A stretch of 64,000 bases of DNA from Bin55 sp963664665 (lineage in GTDB: Bacteria; Pseudomonadota; Gammaproteobacteria; Pseudomonadales; Azotimanducaceae), in contig CAXXMH010000007.1 of assembly GCA_963664665.2 (NCBI GenBank), positions 124,001-188,000 on the forward strand. Reading direction: 5' to 3'. The position numbers and the translations under genes were made by a program. How positions within the stretch are numbered: position 1 is the stretch's first letter; each line of letters starts with the position of its first letter. This document shows, piece after piece, positions 46,296 through 55,039 of the stretch. The notes beneath the pieces were generated by a model that worked only from the letters and a program-made list of their open reading frames with translations, was not told where the DNA came from and ran no database searches.

Positions 46296-46735
46296 GACCC
46301 GAAATACGGCGAGTTTTTTGGGAGGAAGCGAGCGAAACACTAAGTACGATCCGATTGAAGGTTTTCGTCGAAGAGCAATCTGTTCCAATCGAAGAGGAAC
46401 TAGATGGGATGGACGAAGTCTCCACGCACTTTCTCGCCACGATTGACGGCACCCCAGTAGGTGTCGCAAGGTTAATGCCGTCTGGGCAGATCGGACGCAT
46501 GGCAGTGCTCATTCCGTACCGTCGTCACGGGATCGGTGCCCTACTTTTGAATGCCGCCGTACAGCACGCACTAGATAAGGGTCAAACGGAACCATTTCTT
46601 CACGCACAAACCCATGCACTCGGCTTTTACGCCAGAAACGGTTTTACCGCGTTCGGGGAGGTGTTCCTAGATGCAGGTATCGAACATCGCGCCATGCGCT
46701 TCACAGGAGGCTCAGTGACGTTAAATTCCATTTAA
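46292..46735 (+). CDS. GNAT-family acetyltransferase
   Basis: The 147-residue protein is a GCN5-related N-acetyltransferase resembling the ElaA/YjcF group. VFVEEQSVPIEEELDGMDE is the typical N-terminal part, and GRMAVLIPYRRHGIGALLLNAAVQ is the acetyl-CoA-binding motif A with R-x-x-G-x-G. FYARNGFTAFGEVFLDAGIEHRAM closes the domain. The substrate is unknown. It is co-translated with purB through an ATGA overlap. Confidence 0.85.
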   Translation: MRPEIRRVFWEEASETLSTIRLKVFVEEQSVPIEEELDGMDEVSTHFLATIDGTPVGVARLMPSGQIGRMAVLIPYRRHGIGALLLNAAVQHALDKGQTEPFLHAQTHALGFYARNGFTAFGEVFLDAGIEHRAMRFTGGSVTLNSI

Positions 46736-46823
46736 GAAAGTAATTCATGCTATCTATTCTCTTTTATACAGAAAAGCGATTCCTAGAATTCGCGCCTTTC
46801 TAGACTCGCTAACGTACTGACCT

Positions 46824-48197
46824 ATGGCACTTCATTACCAACCCCGTAAACCACGATCCGAACAGATCGCCGAACTAGAGGAAGAATGGCGCACTAACCC
46901 ACGCTGGAAGGATGTCAAGCGGGGTTACTCCGCAGAAGACGTCGTTCATCTGCGAGGCAGCATTCCCCACCGAAGCATGTTGGCAGCGCACGGCGCCGAC
47001 AAACTCTGGGATTTACTGCAATCTGAAGACTTTGTTAACTGCCTCGGCGCGCTGACCGGCGGTCAAGCGGTACAGCAAGTAAAGGCTGGCATCAAGGCGA
47101 TCTATCTCTCTGGTTGGCAAGTCGCTGCGGACGCTAATACGTCTGAGACGATGTATCCCGATCAGTCGCTCTATGCTGTCAACTCAGTGCCGACCGTTGT
47201 CAATCGCATCAACAACGCGTTTCGTCGGGCAGATGAGATTCAATGGTCGAAGGGCATCGATGACGGCATCGACTACTACGCACCGATTGTTGCAGACGCC
47301 GAAGCTGGCTTTGGCGGCATCCTGAATGCGTTTGAACTAATGAAGGGAATGATCAACGCAGGCGCGGCGGGCGTCCATTTCGAAGATCAACTAGCAAGCG
47401 TCAAAAAGTGTGGTCATATGGGCGGAAAGGTGCTTGTACCAACTGTCGAAGCCGTCCAAAAGTTGATCGCTGCGCGTTTAGCAGCAGACGTGTGTGACGT
47501 GCCCACCTTACTGATGGCGCGCACCGACGCGAATGCTGCTGAAATGCTGACAACCGACATTGACGAACACGACAAACCGTTTATCACAGGCGAACGTACA
47601 CCCGAAGGTTTTTACCGCACGCGAGCAGGCTTACCACAAGCAATTGCGCGGGGCAAGGCTTACGCACCTTATGCCGATCTAATCTGGTGCGAGACAGCAG
47701 TTCCTGATCTCGACGAAGCAAAGGAGTTTGCTGACGCAATACATGAAGACTATCCGAACCAAATGCTCGCTTACAACTGTTCACCGAGCTTCAACTGGCG
47801 CAAGAATCTAGACGACGCAACAATCGCGAAGTTCCAGATCGAACTCGCAGCAATGGGTTATCGGTTCCAGTTCATTACGCTAGCCGGGATCCATAGCATG
47901 TGGTACAACATGTTTGACTTGGCACAGAAGTACGTCAAGAACCAGATGACTGCGTACGTTGAACTACAAGAAGAGGAGTTTGCAGCTGAGTCGCGCGGTT
48001 ACTCGTTCGTAAGTCACCAACAGGAAGTAGGTACGGGTTACTTCGACGAGGTCGCGAATGTAATCCAAGGCGGTGAGTCCTCAGTCACGGCGCTTACGGG
48101 TTCGACTGAAGAAGACCAGTTCACTCAAGAAGGTGAAGGTGAAGACGCACCTGAATCGCACATTGAGGAGCTCATTCGAGGCGCGGTCAAGAGCTAA
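46824..48197 (+). CDS. aceA: Isocitrate lyase
   Basis: AceA splits isocitrate into glyoxylate and succinate, the first step of the glyoxylate shunt for growth on acetate or fatty acids. The 457 residues carry the active-site KKCGHMGGKVLVPT with its catalytic cysteine, YLSGWQVAAD and FEDQLASVKK. The C-terminal tail of about 35 residues is acidic (EEDQFTQEGEGED). The gene has its own space upstream (88 bp) and a hairpin after it. Malate synthase is not in the window. Confidence 0.96.
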   Translation: MALHYQPRKPRSEQIAELEEEWRTNPRWKDVKRGYSAEDVVHLRGSIPHRSMLAAHGADKLWDLLQSEDFVNCLGALTGGQAVQQVKAGIKAIYLSGWQVAADANTSETMYPDQSLYAVNSVPTVVNRINNAFRRADEIQWSKGIDDGIDYYAPIVADAEAGFGGILNAFELMKGMINAGAAGVHFEDQLASVKKCGHMGGKVLVPTVEAVQKLIAARLAADVCDVPTLLMARTDANAAEMLTTDIDEHDKPFITGERTPEGFYRTRAGLPQAIARGKAYAPYADLIWCETAVPDLDEAKEFADAIHEDYPNQMLAYNCSPSFNWRKNLDDATIAKFQIELAAMGYRFQFITLAGIHSMWYNMFDLAQKYVKNQMTAYVELQEEEFAAESRGYSFVSHQQEVGTGYFDEVANVIQGGESSVTALTGSTEEDQFTQEGEGEDAPESHIEELIRGAVKS

Positions 48198-48220
48198 CCT
48201 CAGACAAATATCCCAAATGT

Positions 48221-48250
48221 CACCGAGCGCTTGTCACAAAGCGCTCGGTG
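48221..48250 (+). terminator. Hairpin after aceA
   Basis: CACCGAGCGCTT (48221-48232) pairs with AAGCGCTCGGTG (48239-48250) around a short loop. The stem is perfect and lies 23 bp after the aceA stop. No long T-run follows, so termination is likely but not certain. Confidence 0.65.
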
Positions 48251-48362
48251 AATATTCGTGAAATCTATAGCCAATCACCTTGAGCGATCACGGGAAAACG
48301 TCTGGAAAAGAGTTGGAAACGATCGGCAAACCGCATGGAAAACGCACTGCGAGCCCTACGAG

Positions 48363-49208
48363 CTAAGCCGAGCTCTGCATTTCCTCGATAAAGCTGTTGA
48401 TTAACCATCGGGATATCGCGGTGGCGCCAGGTACGTTAGGCAGTTCGTCATAACGAAACCATCGTGCTTCGGCAACTTCCTGATCATGAAACGTAAGTTC
48501 ACCAGCATCGTAATCGCAGTGGAATCCCAACATCAACGAGTTTGGAAACGGCCAAGACTGACTACCGAGATAACGAAGGTTCTTGACCGTTAAGCCCACC
48601 TCTTCCATGATCTCGCGATGTACCGTCTGCTCAATTGACTCACCAGGCTCAACAAAACCGGCAAGTGTGCTGAACATTCCTTGAGGCCAATTGAAGTTGC
48701 GCGCCAACAGCATCTCATCTCCTTTGCGTACAAGGACGATGATGCTTGGGCTCAAACGAGGGTATGCCACCAATCCACACGCAGGACAATGCCGCGCACG
48801 GTCTGATTTGTGATCCACCATCGCTTCGCCGCACCTACCGCAATATTGGTTGGTACGAACCATCTCAACAATCTGTTTCGCGCGACCGGCTAAATAGAAC
48901 ATTCCAGGTTCTACTCGACCCAGCCAACTACGTAAGTCAGAAACGGCGTATCCGGGTGGAACTTCACCATTGATGTCTAGAGCGAAACACGGATTGTTTC
49001 GCCACGCTCCTAAGTAATTCTTGCTGCGAACTTCGACATCAAGCCAACGAAACTCATCGGCTTCAATCGGTCGTGGAATCCCACCTTCACTGATGGATAA
49101 CAGTTGATCTCGCATAAGACAGAAATAGAGCGCGTTATCAGCGTTCTGATTCTCGTGAGATACAGGATGCGACAAGAAGTCGTCGGGATCAAACGGCCAC
49201 ATAAGCAC
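48363..49208 (-). CDS. nudC: NADH pyrophosphatase NudC
   Basis: NudC hydrolyses NADH and removes NAD caps from RNA. The 281-residue protein has a zinc ribbon with CGRCG and CPACG, then the Nudix box GFVEPGESIEQTVHREIMEEVG, quoted here only in its core, and the NudC-specific SQSWPFPNSLMLGF, where the usual form is SQPWPFPxS. The N-terminal part is divergent, as usual in this family. It is convergent with aceA across the hairpin and divergent from nhaB. Confidence 0.94.
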   Translation of the reverse strand: MLMWPFDPDDFLSHPVSHENQNADNALYFCLMRDQLLSISEGGIPRPIEADEFRWLDVEVRSKNYLGAWRNNPCFALDINGEVPPGYAVSDLRSWLGRVEPGMFYLAGRAKQIVEMVRTNQYCGRCGEAMVDHKSDRARHCPACGLVAYPRLSPSIIVLVRKGDEMLLARNFNWPQGMFSTLAGFVEPGESIEQTVHREIMEEVGLTVKNLRYLGSQSWPFPNSLMLGFHCDYDAGELTFHDQEVAEARWFRYDELPNVPGATAISRWLINSFIEEMQSSA

Positions 49209-49350
49209 TTCCGTCGGATTGGCAGGCGTGATTTTAGAAGTCAGCGAGGAGCGCTCTGCTGATCACTCGGTCGAAAGGCGCATGAGCAAAATAGGCAACT
49301 TTGTCTCTGTGTCTCAACAGAGCTTCTCTAATTAAGTTTCAAGGAATAGC

Positions 49351-50892
49351 GTGAGCTCACGATCCCTACCGTCCATTCCAGCTAGGTCATTGCCACATGC
49401 GTTTTGGCAAGGATTCCTTGGTTCCTCTCCCGATTGGTACAAGTTCACGATCGTGGCGTTTCTCGTCACTAACCCCATCCTACTCTTTCTCCTTCCCCCG
49501 GAATTAGGTGTTACTGTCGTTGGATGGATTCTCGTGTTGGAATTCATATTTACGCTGGCTATGGCGCTCACGTGTTACCCGCTACTTCCAGGAGGGCTTA
49601 TCGCGCTAGAAGCTGTGATTCTTGGATTAACGTCTCCAGAAGCTATCTATCTAGAACTGCAAGGGAACCTAAAAGTCATCTTGCTACTCGTCTTTATGGT
49701 GGCGGGAATCTATTTCATGAAGGATTTGCTGTTGTTTATCTTCAGCAAACTCCTAATCTATGTACGTTCCAAAGTCTTGCTCTCGTTGCTGATCTCCTTC
49801 GTAGCGGCGTTTCTGTCGGCGTTCTTAGATGCACTAACCGTCATGGCGGTCATCATCGCAGTATCGCTCGGCTTCTACGCGGTATACAACTCCGTCGCTG
49901 CTGGGTTAGAAGAAATACCCGAAGATATCCACGACATTCCAGAACTCTCGGACGATCATCAAGAAGACCTGAATGAGTTCCGAGCGTTCCTTCGCAACTT
50001 AGTCATGCATGGTGCCGTTGGTACCGCGCTAGGAGGCGTGACAACCCTAGTTGGAGAACCTCAGAACATCATCATTGCTAATCGGCTTGGTTGGGAATTC
50101 ATGGAATTTGTCGTTCGCATGGCCCCTGTGACTTTGCCGGTGCTAATTACGGGTCTCGTAACGTGCGTGCTGCTCGAAACTACGCGAGTTTTCGGTTACG
50201 GCGCAAGGATTCCACATTCGGTGCACCAGATTTTGCAGCACGCACACACCGAAGAGATGAAGCATCTCAAGCACGGCGACCGAAGTGCCCTTATCGTGCA
50301 AGCGTTAGCCGCTGTGACTCTGATTTTCGCGCTCGCGTTCCATGTGGCTGAGGTCGGTCTAATTGGGTTGTTGGTCATCGTGCTTCAAACCGCATTCAAC
50401 GGGGAAACCGAAGAGCACAACATAGGGAAAGCGTTTCAGGAAGCACTCCCATTCACGGCGTTACTTGTCGTGTTCTTCGCGATCGTAGCCGTGATTCATG
50501 GCGCTCATCTATTCACACCGATTTCAGATTGGGTTTTGAGCCAACCCGTCGATGCACAACCAGGCTTGTATTACATCGCGAACGGTCTATTGTCAGTGAT
50601 CAGTGACAACGTGTTCGTCGCGACCGTTTACATTCAGAGTATCGCGGACGCGTTCGCCAACGGAGACATTACTCGACAGCAATTCGATGCCCTAGGCATT
50701 GCGATCAATACTGGAACGAACATACCTAGCATCCTAACGCCAAATGGTCAAGCGGCGTTTCTATTCCTGCTAACCTCATCCCTTGCGCCGTTGATCCGCT
50801 TGTCGTACGGTCGAATGGTGCTAATGGCGATTCCCTACTTCATCGGTATGGGAACGGTCGGTTGGATATGTGTGAACTGGTTCCTTGTTTGA
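49351..50892 (+). CDS. nhaB: Na+/H+ antiporter NhaB
   Basis: NhaB exports sodium in exchange for protons. The 513-residue membrane protein has about twelve helices and family blocks such as GSSPDWYKFTIVAFLVTNP, FSKLLIYVRSKVLLSLLISF and NTGTNIPSILTPNGQAAFLFL. LDALTVMAVIIAVS holds an acidic residue in a helix, typical of ion antiporters. It fits life in salty water. It stands alone; the start is GTG at 49351. Confidence 0.94.
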   Translation: MSSRSLPSIPARSLPHAFWQGFLGSSPDWYKFTIVAFLVTNPILLFLLPPELGVTVVGWILVLEFIFTLAMALTCYPLLPGGLIALEAVILGLTSPEAIYLELQGNLKVILLLVFMVAGIYFMKDLLLFIFSKLLIYVRSKVLLSLLISFVAAFLSAFLDALTVMAVIIAVSLGFYAVYNSVAAGLEEIPEDIHDIPELSDDHQEDLNEFRAFLRNLVMHGAVGTALGGVTTLVGEPQNIIIANRLGWEFMEFVVRMAPVTLPVLITGLVTCVLLETTRVFGYGARIPHSVHQILQHAHTEEMKHLKHGDRSALIVQALAAVTLIFALAFHVAEVGLIGLLVIVLQTAFNGETEEHNIGKAFQEALPFTALLVVFFAIVAVIHGAHLFTPISDWVLSQPVDAQPGLYYIANGLLSVISDNVFVATVYIQSIADAFANGDITRQQFDALGIAINTGTNIPSILTPNGQAAFLFLLTSSLAPLIRLSYGRMVLMAIPYFIGMGTVGWICVNWFLV

Positions 50893-50893
50893 C

Positions 50894-51577
50894 TTAGCTA
50901 CTACTGGCGAGTTTTCGCATGTAGGCGTTGTGCGCGTCAAGCTCATCTTCGGTTGCGTGAATAACGAGAGAGTTTTGCCTTTCATGGTCGAGAAATCGAA
51001 TCTGCTCAAAAATCTCCTCAGACTCTTCTAGGTCGCCCAATAGGTTGTTCTTAGACTCCAACATGCGGAGATAGACTTCAGCGAGTAATTGTGAGTCGAG
51101 TAACGCGCCGTGTTTGTCACGATCCGTGCGATCGACGCCGTATTTACTGCAGAGCGCGTCGAGACTGACCTGACCGCTCTTATGAAGTTCTTTTGCCAGC
51201 GCCATCGTATCCGATACGTTGCATATGTCCTCCATGCGCTCGGGTCGACCCGCAAGTTCAAATTCTGTGTTTAGAAACCGTACATCAAAAGCCGCGTTAT
51301 GCATAAACACGTCACGACCGTGAATGAAGGCGATGAAATCGTCCGCAACTTCTCTAAATTTCGGTTCGTTAGCGAGGTCCTCGAGTGTGAAGCCATGGAT
51401 CGCTGTCGCGGCCGCATCCACATCACGCTCAGGATTGAGAAGCTGATGGAATTCTTTGTTGGTGTGCATACCGTCCTTCACGACTGTCGCGCCAAGTTCG
51501 ATGATTCGATGCCCCGCCGACGGGTCAATACCAGTCGTTTCGGTATCAAGGAAAATCTGAATCACGCTATGCCCCAA
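50894..51577 (-). CDS. dnaQ: DNA polymerase III epsilon subunit
   Basis: DnaQ is the proofreading 3'-5' exonuclease of the replicative polymerase. The 227-residue protein shows the DEDDh motifs: Exo I FLDTETTGID, Exo II HNAAFDVRFLN and Exo III with HGALLDSQLLAEVYL. The C-terminal tail that binds the alpha subunit is present. It begins four bases after the rnhA stop, so the two genes are co-transcribed on the minus strand, the pairing of rnhA and dnaQ known from other bacteria. Confidence 0.96.
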   Translation of the reverse strand: MGHSVIQIFLDTETTGIDPSAGHRIIELGATVVKDGMHTNKEFHQLLNPERDVDAAATAIHGFTLEDLANEPKFREVADDFIAFIHGRDVFMHNAAFDVRFLNTEFELAGRPERMEDICNVSDTMALAKELHKSGQVSLDALCSKYGVDRTDRDKHGALLDSQLLAEVYLRMLESKNNLLGDLEESEEIFEQIRFLDHERQNSLVIHATEDELDAHNAYMRKLASSS

Positions 51578-51581
51578 TCCT

Positions 51582-52547
51582 TCATAGACTAGTCGATTCT
51601 AAAGTTTCGCGGGCTACGCGAGCAGCAACTTGAACGAGCGAATCTGAAGAACGATCATGCTTCTGGAATTGCCAGTTAACGTCAACGTGTTCCAACAATT
51701 CACTCATCTCAATCCATAACTCTTTATTCGCGATCGGCTTCATATCAGCTTTACGCCAATCCCGACGTCGCCATCCATCGAGCCACTGCGTGGCACCTTT
51801 GTATAGATACTCTGAATCTGTCGTCACGCTCGCCGGTGTATTAGCTGGCAGCGAACGAATCAGCTCGACCGCACCTAGAATGAGCGCTCGATTGAATGTG
51901 GCGCCGTCTTCAACGCCTGCTTTAGTGATGTTGTGATCGGTTCCATGAATAAATGCCCACGCACTGCGGTTCTCACCAAGATTAGCTGCTGCGACGAAGT
52001 AACTGTCCTCTAGACGAGTTGCTTGCGTTGTTGTTACCGACTCGGGAGTGGCGTGACGACCTACAGCTTCGACCAGTGTGTTGGACGCATCGAACGCAGC
52101 ATCGCGCGCGGCTTCATCAACCATCTCGTTGTATACGTGGCCAGCATGCGCCTTCACCCACCGCCACTCAACGTGGACACGCTTGTTTTCCGCATCCAAC
52201 GCAATCCACAAGTCCTTATTCAGGACCGGTTGCCCAGTCCTACGCGTCCAACCATTGCGCTGCCATGCATCTATCCATTGTGTGATGCCTTTGCGCAGAT
52301 ATTCTGAATCTGTGTGCAGTTCGACCTTTTCCCCATCTCGCCGTGACCTTAGTGCTTCGAGCGCAGCGGTTAACTCCATACGATTATTGGTCGAGTGTGC
52401 CTCGCTTCCCTTCACTAATTCCTCAACCTCACCCTCTACGACAGGGAGGTAGGCCCAACCACCTGGACCGGGATTTGTGGGTGCGCAGGAACCGTCCGTG
52501 TACAGAACAGTTGCGGATTTCGTTTCGGTGCCGCTACTCGACGGCAA
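51582..52547 (-). CDS. rnhA: RNase HI with a second, degenerate RNase H domain
   Basis: RNase HI removes RNA from RNA-DNA hybrids. The 321-residue protein is about twice the usual length. Residues 12-150 form a complete enzyme with Asp18 (YTDGS), Glu58 (NNRMELT), Asp80 (TDSEYL), Asp144 (MVDEAARD) and the active-site loop KAHAGH. Residues 180-315 repeat the fold: TTDSEYLYKGATQWLDGWRRRDW matches the first copy's TDSEYLRKGITQWIDAWQRNGW, both abbreviated in meaning here. Of the four acids only Asp244 remains; Leu222 and Gln306 replace the Glu and the last Asp, so this domain should be inactive. It lies between ppiD and dnaQ. Confidence 0.93.
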   Translation of the reverse strand: MPSSSGTETKSATVLYTDGSCAPTNPGPGGWAYLPVVEGEVEELVKGSEAHSTNNRMELTAALEALRSRRDGEKVELHTDSEYLRKGITQWIDAWQRNGWTRRTGQPVLNKDLWIALDAENKRVHVEWRWVKAHAGHVYNEMVDEAARDAAFDASNTLVEAVGRHATPESVTTTQATRLEDSYFVAAANLGENRSAWAFIHGTDHNITKAGVEDGATFNRALILGAVELIRSLPANTPASVTTDSEYLYKGATQWLDGWRRRDWRKADMKPIANKELWIEMSELLEHVDVNWQFQKHDRSSDSLVQVAARVARETLESTSL

Positions 52548-54447
52548 AGAGTTCAGTCTTGATTGATGCCTCTGACCTTAGGCTTGCAACGAATGCTGAC
52601 ATCGCAAGCGCCTTAGCTTCGTTAACTGAAGTTTCATTGAGAGCATCTTGTTCGGACGCGTCTAGCAATGCATAGTCAGCTAGCTCTTGACGGGATGTCG
52701 TCACAATGAACTTTGTCGACGTGAATTCTGAATCTGCAGAGACGATTACGCGTTCACCGTCTGGTGGAAGCGGCTGCGCAAATGCTGCGGCCAAGATCGC
52801 AGGATCCACCGTGAAATCATCTCGCTTTTGACGCTCATAGACAACCCATTCAGATCCCGCCGCTAACGAAGCCGCATCGTAATTACGATCGGCCAGGAGT
52901 TGTGTCAGTACGCTCTCGAGTTTTGCATCCCGCGCCGACGAAGCCGAGTCCTGAGCCAATTGTTGTCTTATTTGGTCAGATACTGCTTCGAATGGGCGTA
53001 GTGTTGGCTCAGTTCGATCTTTTAAACGGCCGACAATGATCGCGCTATCGTCGATCTGAACCACGCGACTATTGAAGCCGTTATCGATGACGTCGCTCTC
53101 CATGAAAGCACTACGAACGCTTGCATTCGACATCAAGCCATCAACACTAAACTGATCGACATTGAGAACTTCACGAATCTCAACATCAAACTCGTCAACA
53201 ATTGTCTGCAGAGAATCTGACTGTTCGAATGCCAGGCGGTCAACTTCCGTTAACGCTTCCTTGAGCGCTTGGGTCGCCAATGCCAAGCGATTTTCAGCGA
53301 TTAAGTCTTCGCGTCGCTCGTCAAAGGTGGGAAGGTCGAGCTCCTCGACTCCGAGAAGCTGAATAAGGTGATAGCCGTATGTCGTCTTAACAGGTTGAGA
53401 AACTTCATCGAGTTCGAGTGACCAGAGCGCATCGGAGAATTCCTTTACCCACTGCTCACGATCCGAAAGACCGAGGTCGCCACCGTCTTGCTTAGAGCCT
53501 TCATCCTCTGATAGTTCAGTTGCCACGTCACCGAAATCTTCACCAGCATCAATTCGTGAGCGAAGTTCAGCTATATACGTTAATGCCTCTTCATCCGACC
53601 GATTGTCATCGACCTTTATCAGTATGTGACGGCCGCGTCTCTGCGCATTCGATACACGTGCGGCAATATCAGCATCGTAGAGGTCCTGAATCTCCTGATC
53701 TGAGAGTTCCGCGTCACTAACGAATTGTTCGCGCTTAATTTCGACATACTCGAAGTCGTAAGTTCCATCCGTCATAAACAAATCTGTATTGAGCTCGTAA
53801 TAACTCAAGACATCGTCGTCCGTGACACTCTCCGGATTCTCGAATTGTCCGAGATCGAATTCGAGGACGGAAATATCACGTACTTGCTTTTCGAACTTGG
53901 CCGTAAGGCGCGTTTCTGAATTCGTACCGAATGATGTATCTTCTAATACACGTCGGAGCTGCGATCTTACACTCGCATCCTCCTGTAGCCCTCGAAGCGT
54001 CTGAACTGATAGACCACCGCGTTCAAGTGTTGCACGGAACAATTCCTCGTCAAATTCGCCGTTCTCCCTCTGGAACTGCGGATCGGTCCGAAGTACGCGC
54101 TCAAACGCCTGATCTGACAACGAGAGGTCAAGATCGCGGCTCGCTTGCATGAAGAGCTCAGTATCGATGAGGCTACGAAGCGCAAACTCTTCATTGACAA
54201 ACTCTTCGAGCTGCGCTTCTGTTATTGAATTGCCGTATGTACGACGGAAGTTCTGTTTTAAGCGTTCCATCTCAGATGCCAAGCGGCGTTCGGTGACATC
54301 CTCGCCATTTACGGACGCTATCGCTGGTTCATTTCCTGTAAAGAGATTGAACGCACCGAATCCGAAAATGGTTAAGACCACAATGATCACACCTGCTACA
54401 AATTTGGCGACCCACGTTTGGGACGCGTTGCGCATTCTGACCAACAT
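52534..54447 (-). CDS. ppiD: Periplasmic folding chaperone PpiD
   Basis: PpiD is anchored to the inner membrane near the Sec channel and assists exported proteins. The 637 residues match the family. It has a short cytosolic start, a membrane helix near residues 16-36 (FVAGVIIVVLTIFGFGAFNLF), a SurA-like N domain, and a parvulin domain (about 265-365) with GRHILIKV, KQDGGDLG and TYGYHLIQL. The parvulin domain of PpiD usually lacks activity. hupB lies upstream. The 3' end overlaps the rnhA start by 14 bp. Confidence 0.95.
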   Translation of the reverse strand: MLVRMRNASQTWVAKFVAGVIIVVLTIFGFGAFNLFTGNEPAIASVNGEDVTERRLASEMERLKQNFRRTYGNSITEAQLEEFVNEEFALRSLIDTELFMQASRDLDLSLSDQAFERVLRTDPQFQRENGEFDEELFRATLERGGLSVQTLRGLQEDASVRSQLRRVLEDTSFGTNSETRLTAKFEKQVRDISVLEFDLGQFENPESVTDDDVLSYYELNTDLFMTDGTYDFEYVEIKREQFVSDAELSDQEIQDLYDADIAARVSNAQRRGRHILIKVDDNRSDEEALTYIAELRSRIDAGEDFGDVATELSEDEGSKQDGGDLGLSDREQWVKEFSDALWSLELDEVSQPVKTTYGYHLIQLLGVEELDLPTFDERREDLIAENRLALATQALKEALTEVDRLAFEQSDSLQTIVDEFDVEIREVLNVDQFSVDGLMSNASVRSAFMESDVIDNGFNSRVVQIDDSAIIVGRLKDRTEPTLRPFEAVSDQIRQQLAQDSASSARDAKLESVLTQLLADRNYDAASLAAGSEWVVYERQKRDDFTVDPAILAAAFAQPLPPDGERVIVSADSEFTSTKFIVTTSRQELADYALLDASEQDALNETSVNEAKALAMSAFVASLRSEASIKTELFAVE

Positions 54448-54483
54448 AATGAATTAAGTACCTGTAGAAACAGTTCAAAGAGA

Positions 54484-54516
54484 AGTCGCGGATGCTCGCC
54501 GAGCGCTTCCGCGACT
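54484..54516 (-). terminator. Long hairpin between hupB and ppiD
   Basis: AGTCGCGGA (54484-54492) pairs perfectly with TCCGCGACT (54508-54516), and GCTCGCC with a GAGCGC-type inner arm extends it. On the minus strand it is followed by TCTCTTTG, a weak T-rich tail. It probably ends or attenuates the hupB transcript before ppiD. Confidence 0.55.
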
Positions 54517-54571
54517 AGAGTCTTAGCTATCGCAGGTCACGCCGACCGACGTGACCAAACCGATTTAGTGT

Positions 54572-54850
54572 TTAGCTGTTTATTCGTTGCTTCAGTCGAC
54601 TACCTGCTTTGAAAGCGGCATTCGACGACGCGGCAACTTGAATAGGTTCGCCAGTTTGGGGATTACGGGCAGTTCTTGCGGCACGATGACGGACCTCAAA
54701 GGTTCCAAACCCTATCAGCATCACCGGATCCCCGTTACACAGCGAATCAGCGATCGCGCCAAGAATTGCGTCAAGTGATTTTGCGACATCACCCTGCGTC
54801 AACGAGTCATCCTTTGCGGCAGCCGCACGGATCAAATCAGCTTTGTTCAC
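54572..54850 (-). CDS. hupB: DNA-binding protein HU-beta
   Basis: HU bends and compacts DNA as a dimer. The 92-residue protein has the usual MNKADLI start, the core GFGTFEVRHRAARTARNPQTG with the Arg/Pro-containing arm, and the end SNAAFKAGSRLKQRI. Its gene lies between clpX and ppiD. In many gammaproteobacteria lon lies directly upstream of hupB; here there is only about 190 bp with a terminator. Confidence 0.96.
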   Translation of the reverse strand: MNKADLIRAAAAKDDSLTQGDVAKSLDAILGAIADSLCNGDPVMLIGFGTFEVRHRAARTARNPQTGEPIQVAASSNAAFKAGSRLKQRINS

Positions 54851-54953
54851 TTACATATCTCCATGAACGTATGTGAGAAAAGAGCACCCGCGAGCGGACA
54901 TCGTGTCAGCGACAAACGTGACGCATCTGCGTGCAGCGACGCAACTACTCCGT

Positions 54954-54980
54954 AAAAACTCGAACTTCCGATGTTCGAGT
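54954..54980 (-). terminator. Rho-independent terminator after clpX
   Basis: On the minus strand ACTCGAAC and GTTCGAGT form an eight-base stem around a seven-base loop, followed by TTTTT. It lies 60 bp after the clpX stop and should separate clpX from hupB. Confidence 0.8.
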
Positions 54981-55039
54981 GATCAGATCGAATTGGATCC
55001 AACTTTGTTTCAGTCATCATAGTATCGCGGAAGCGCACC

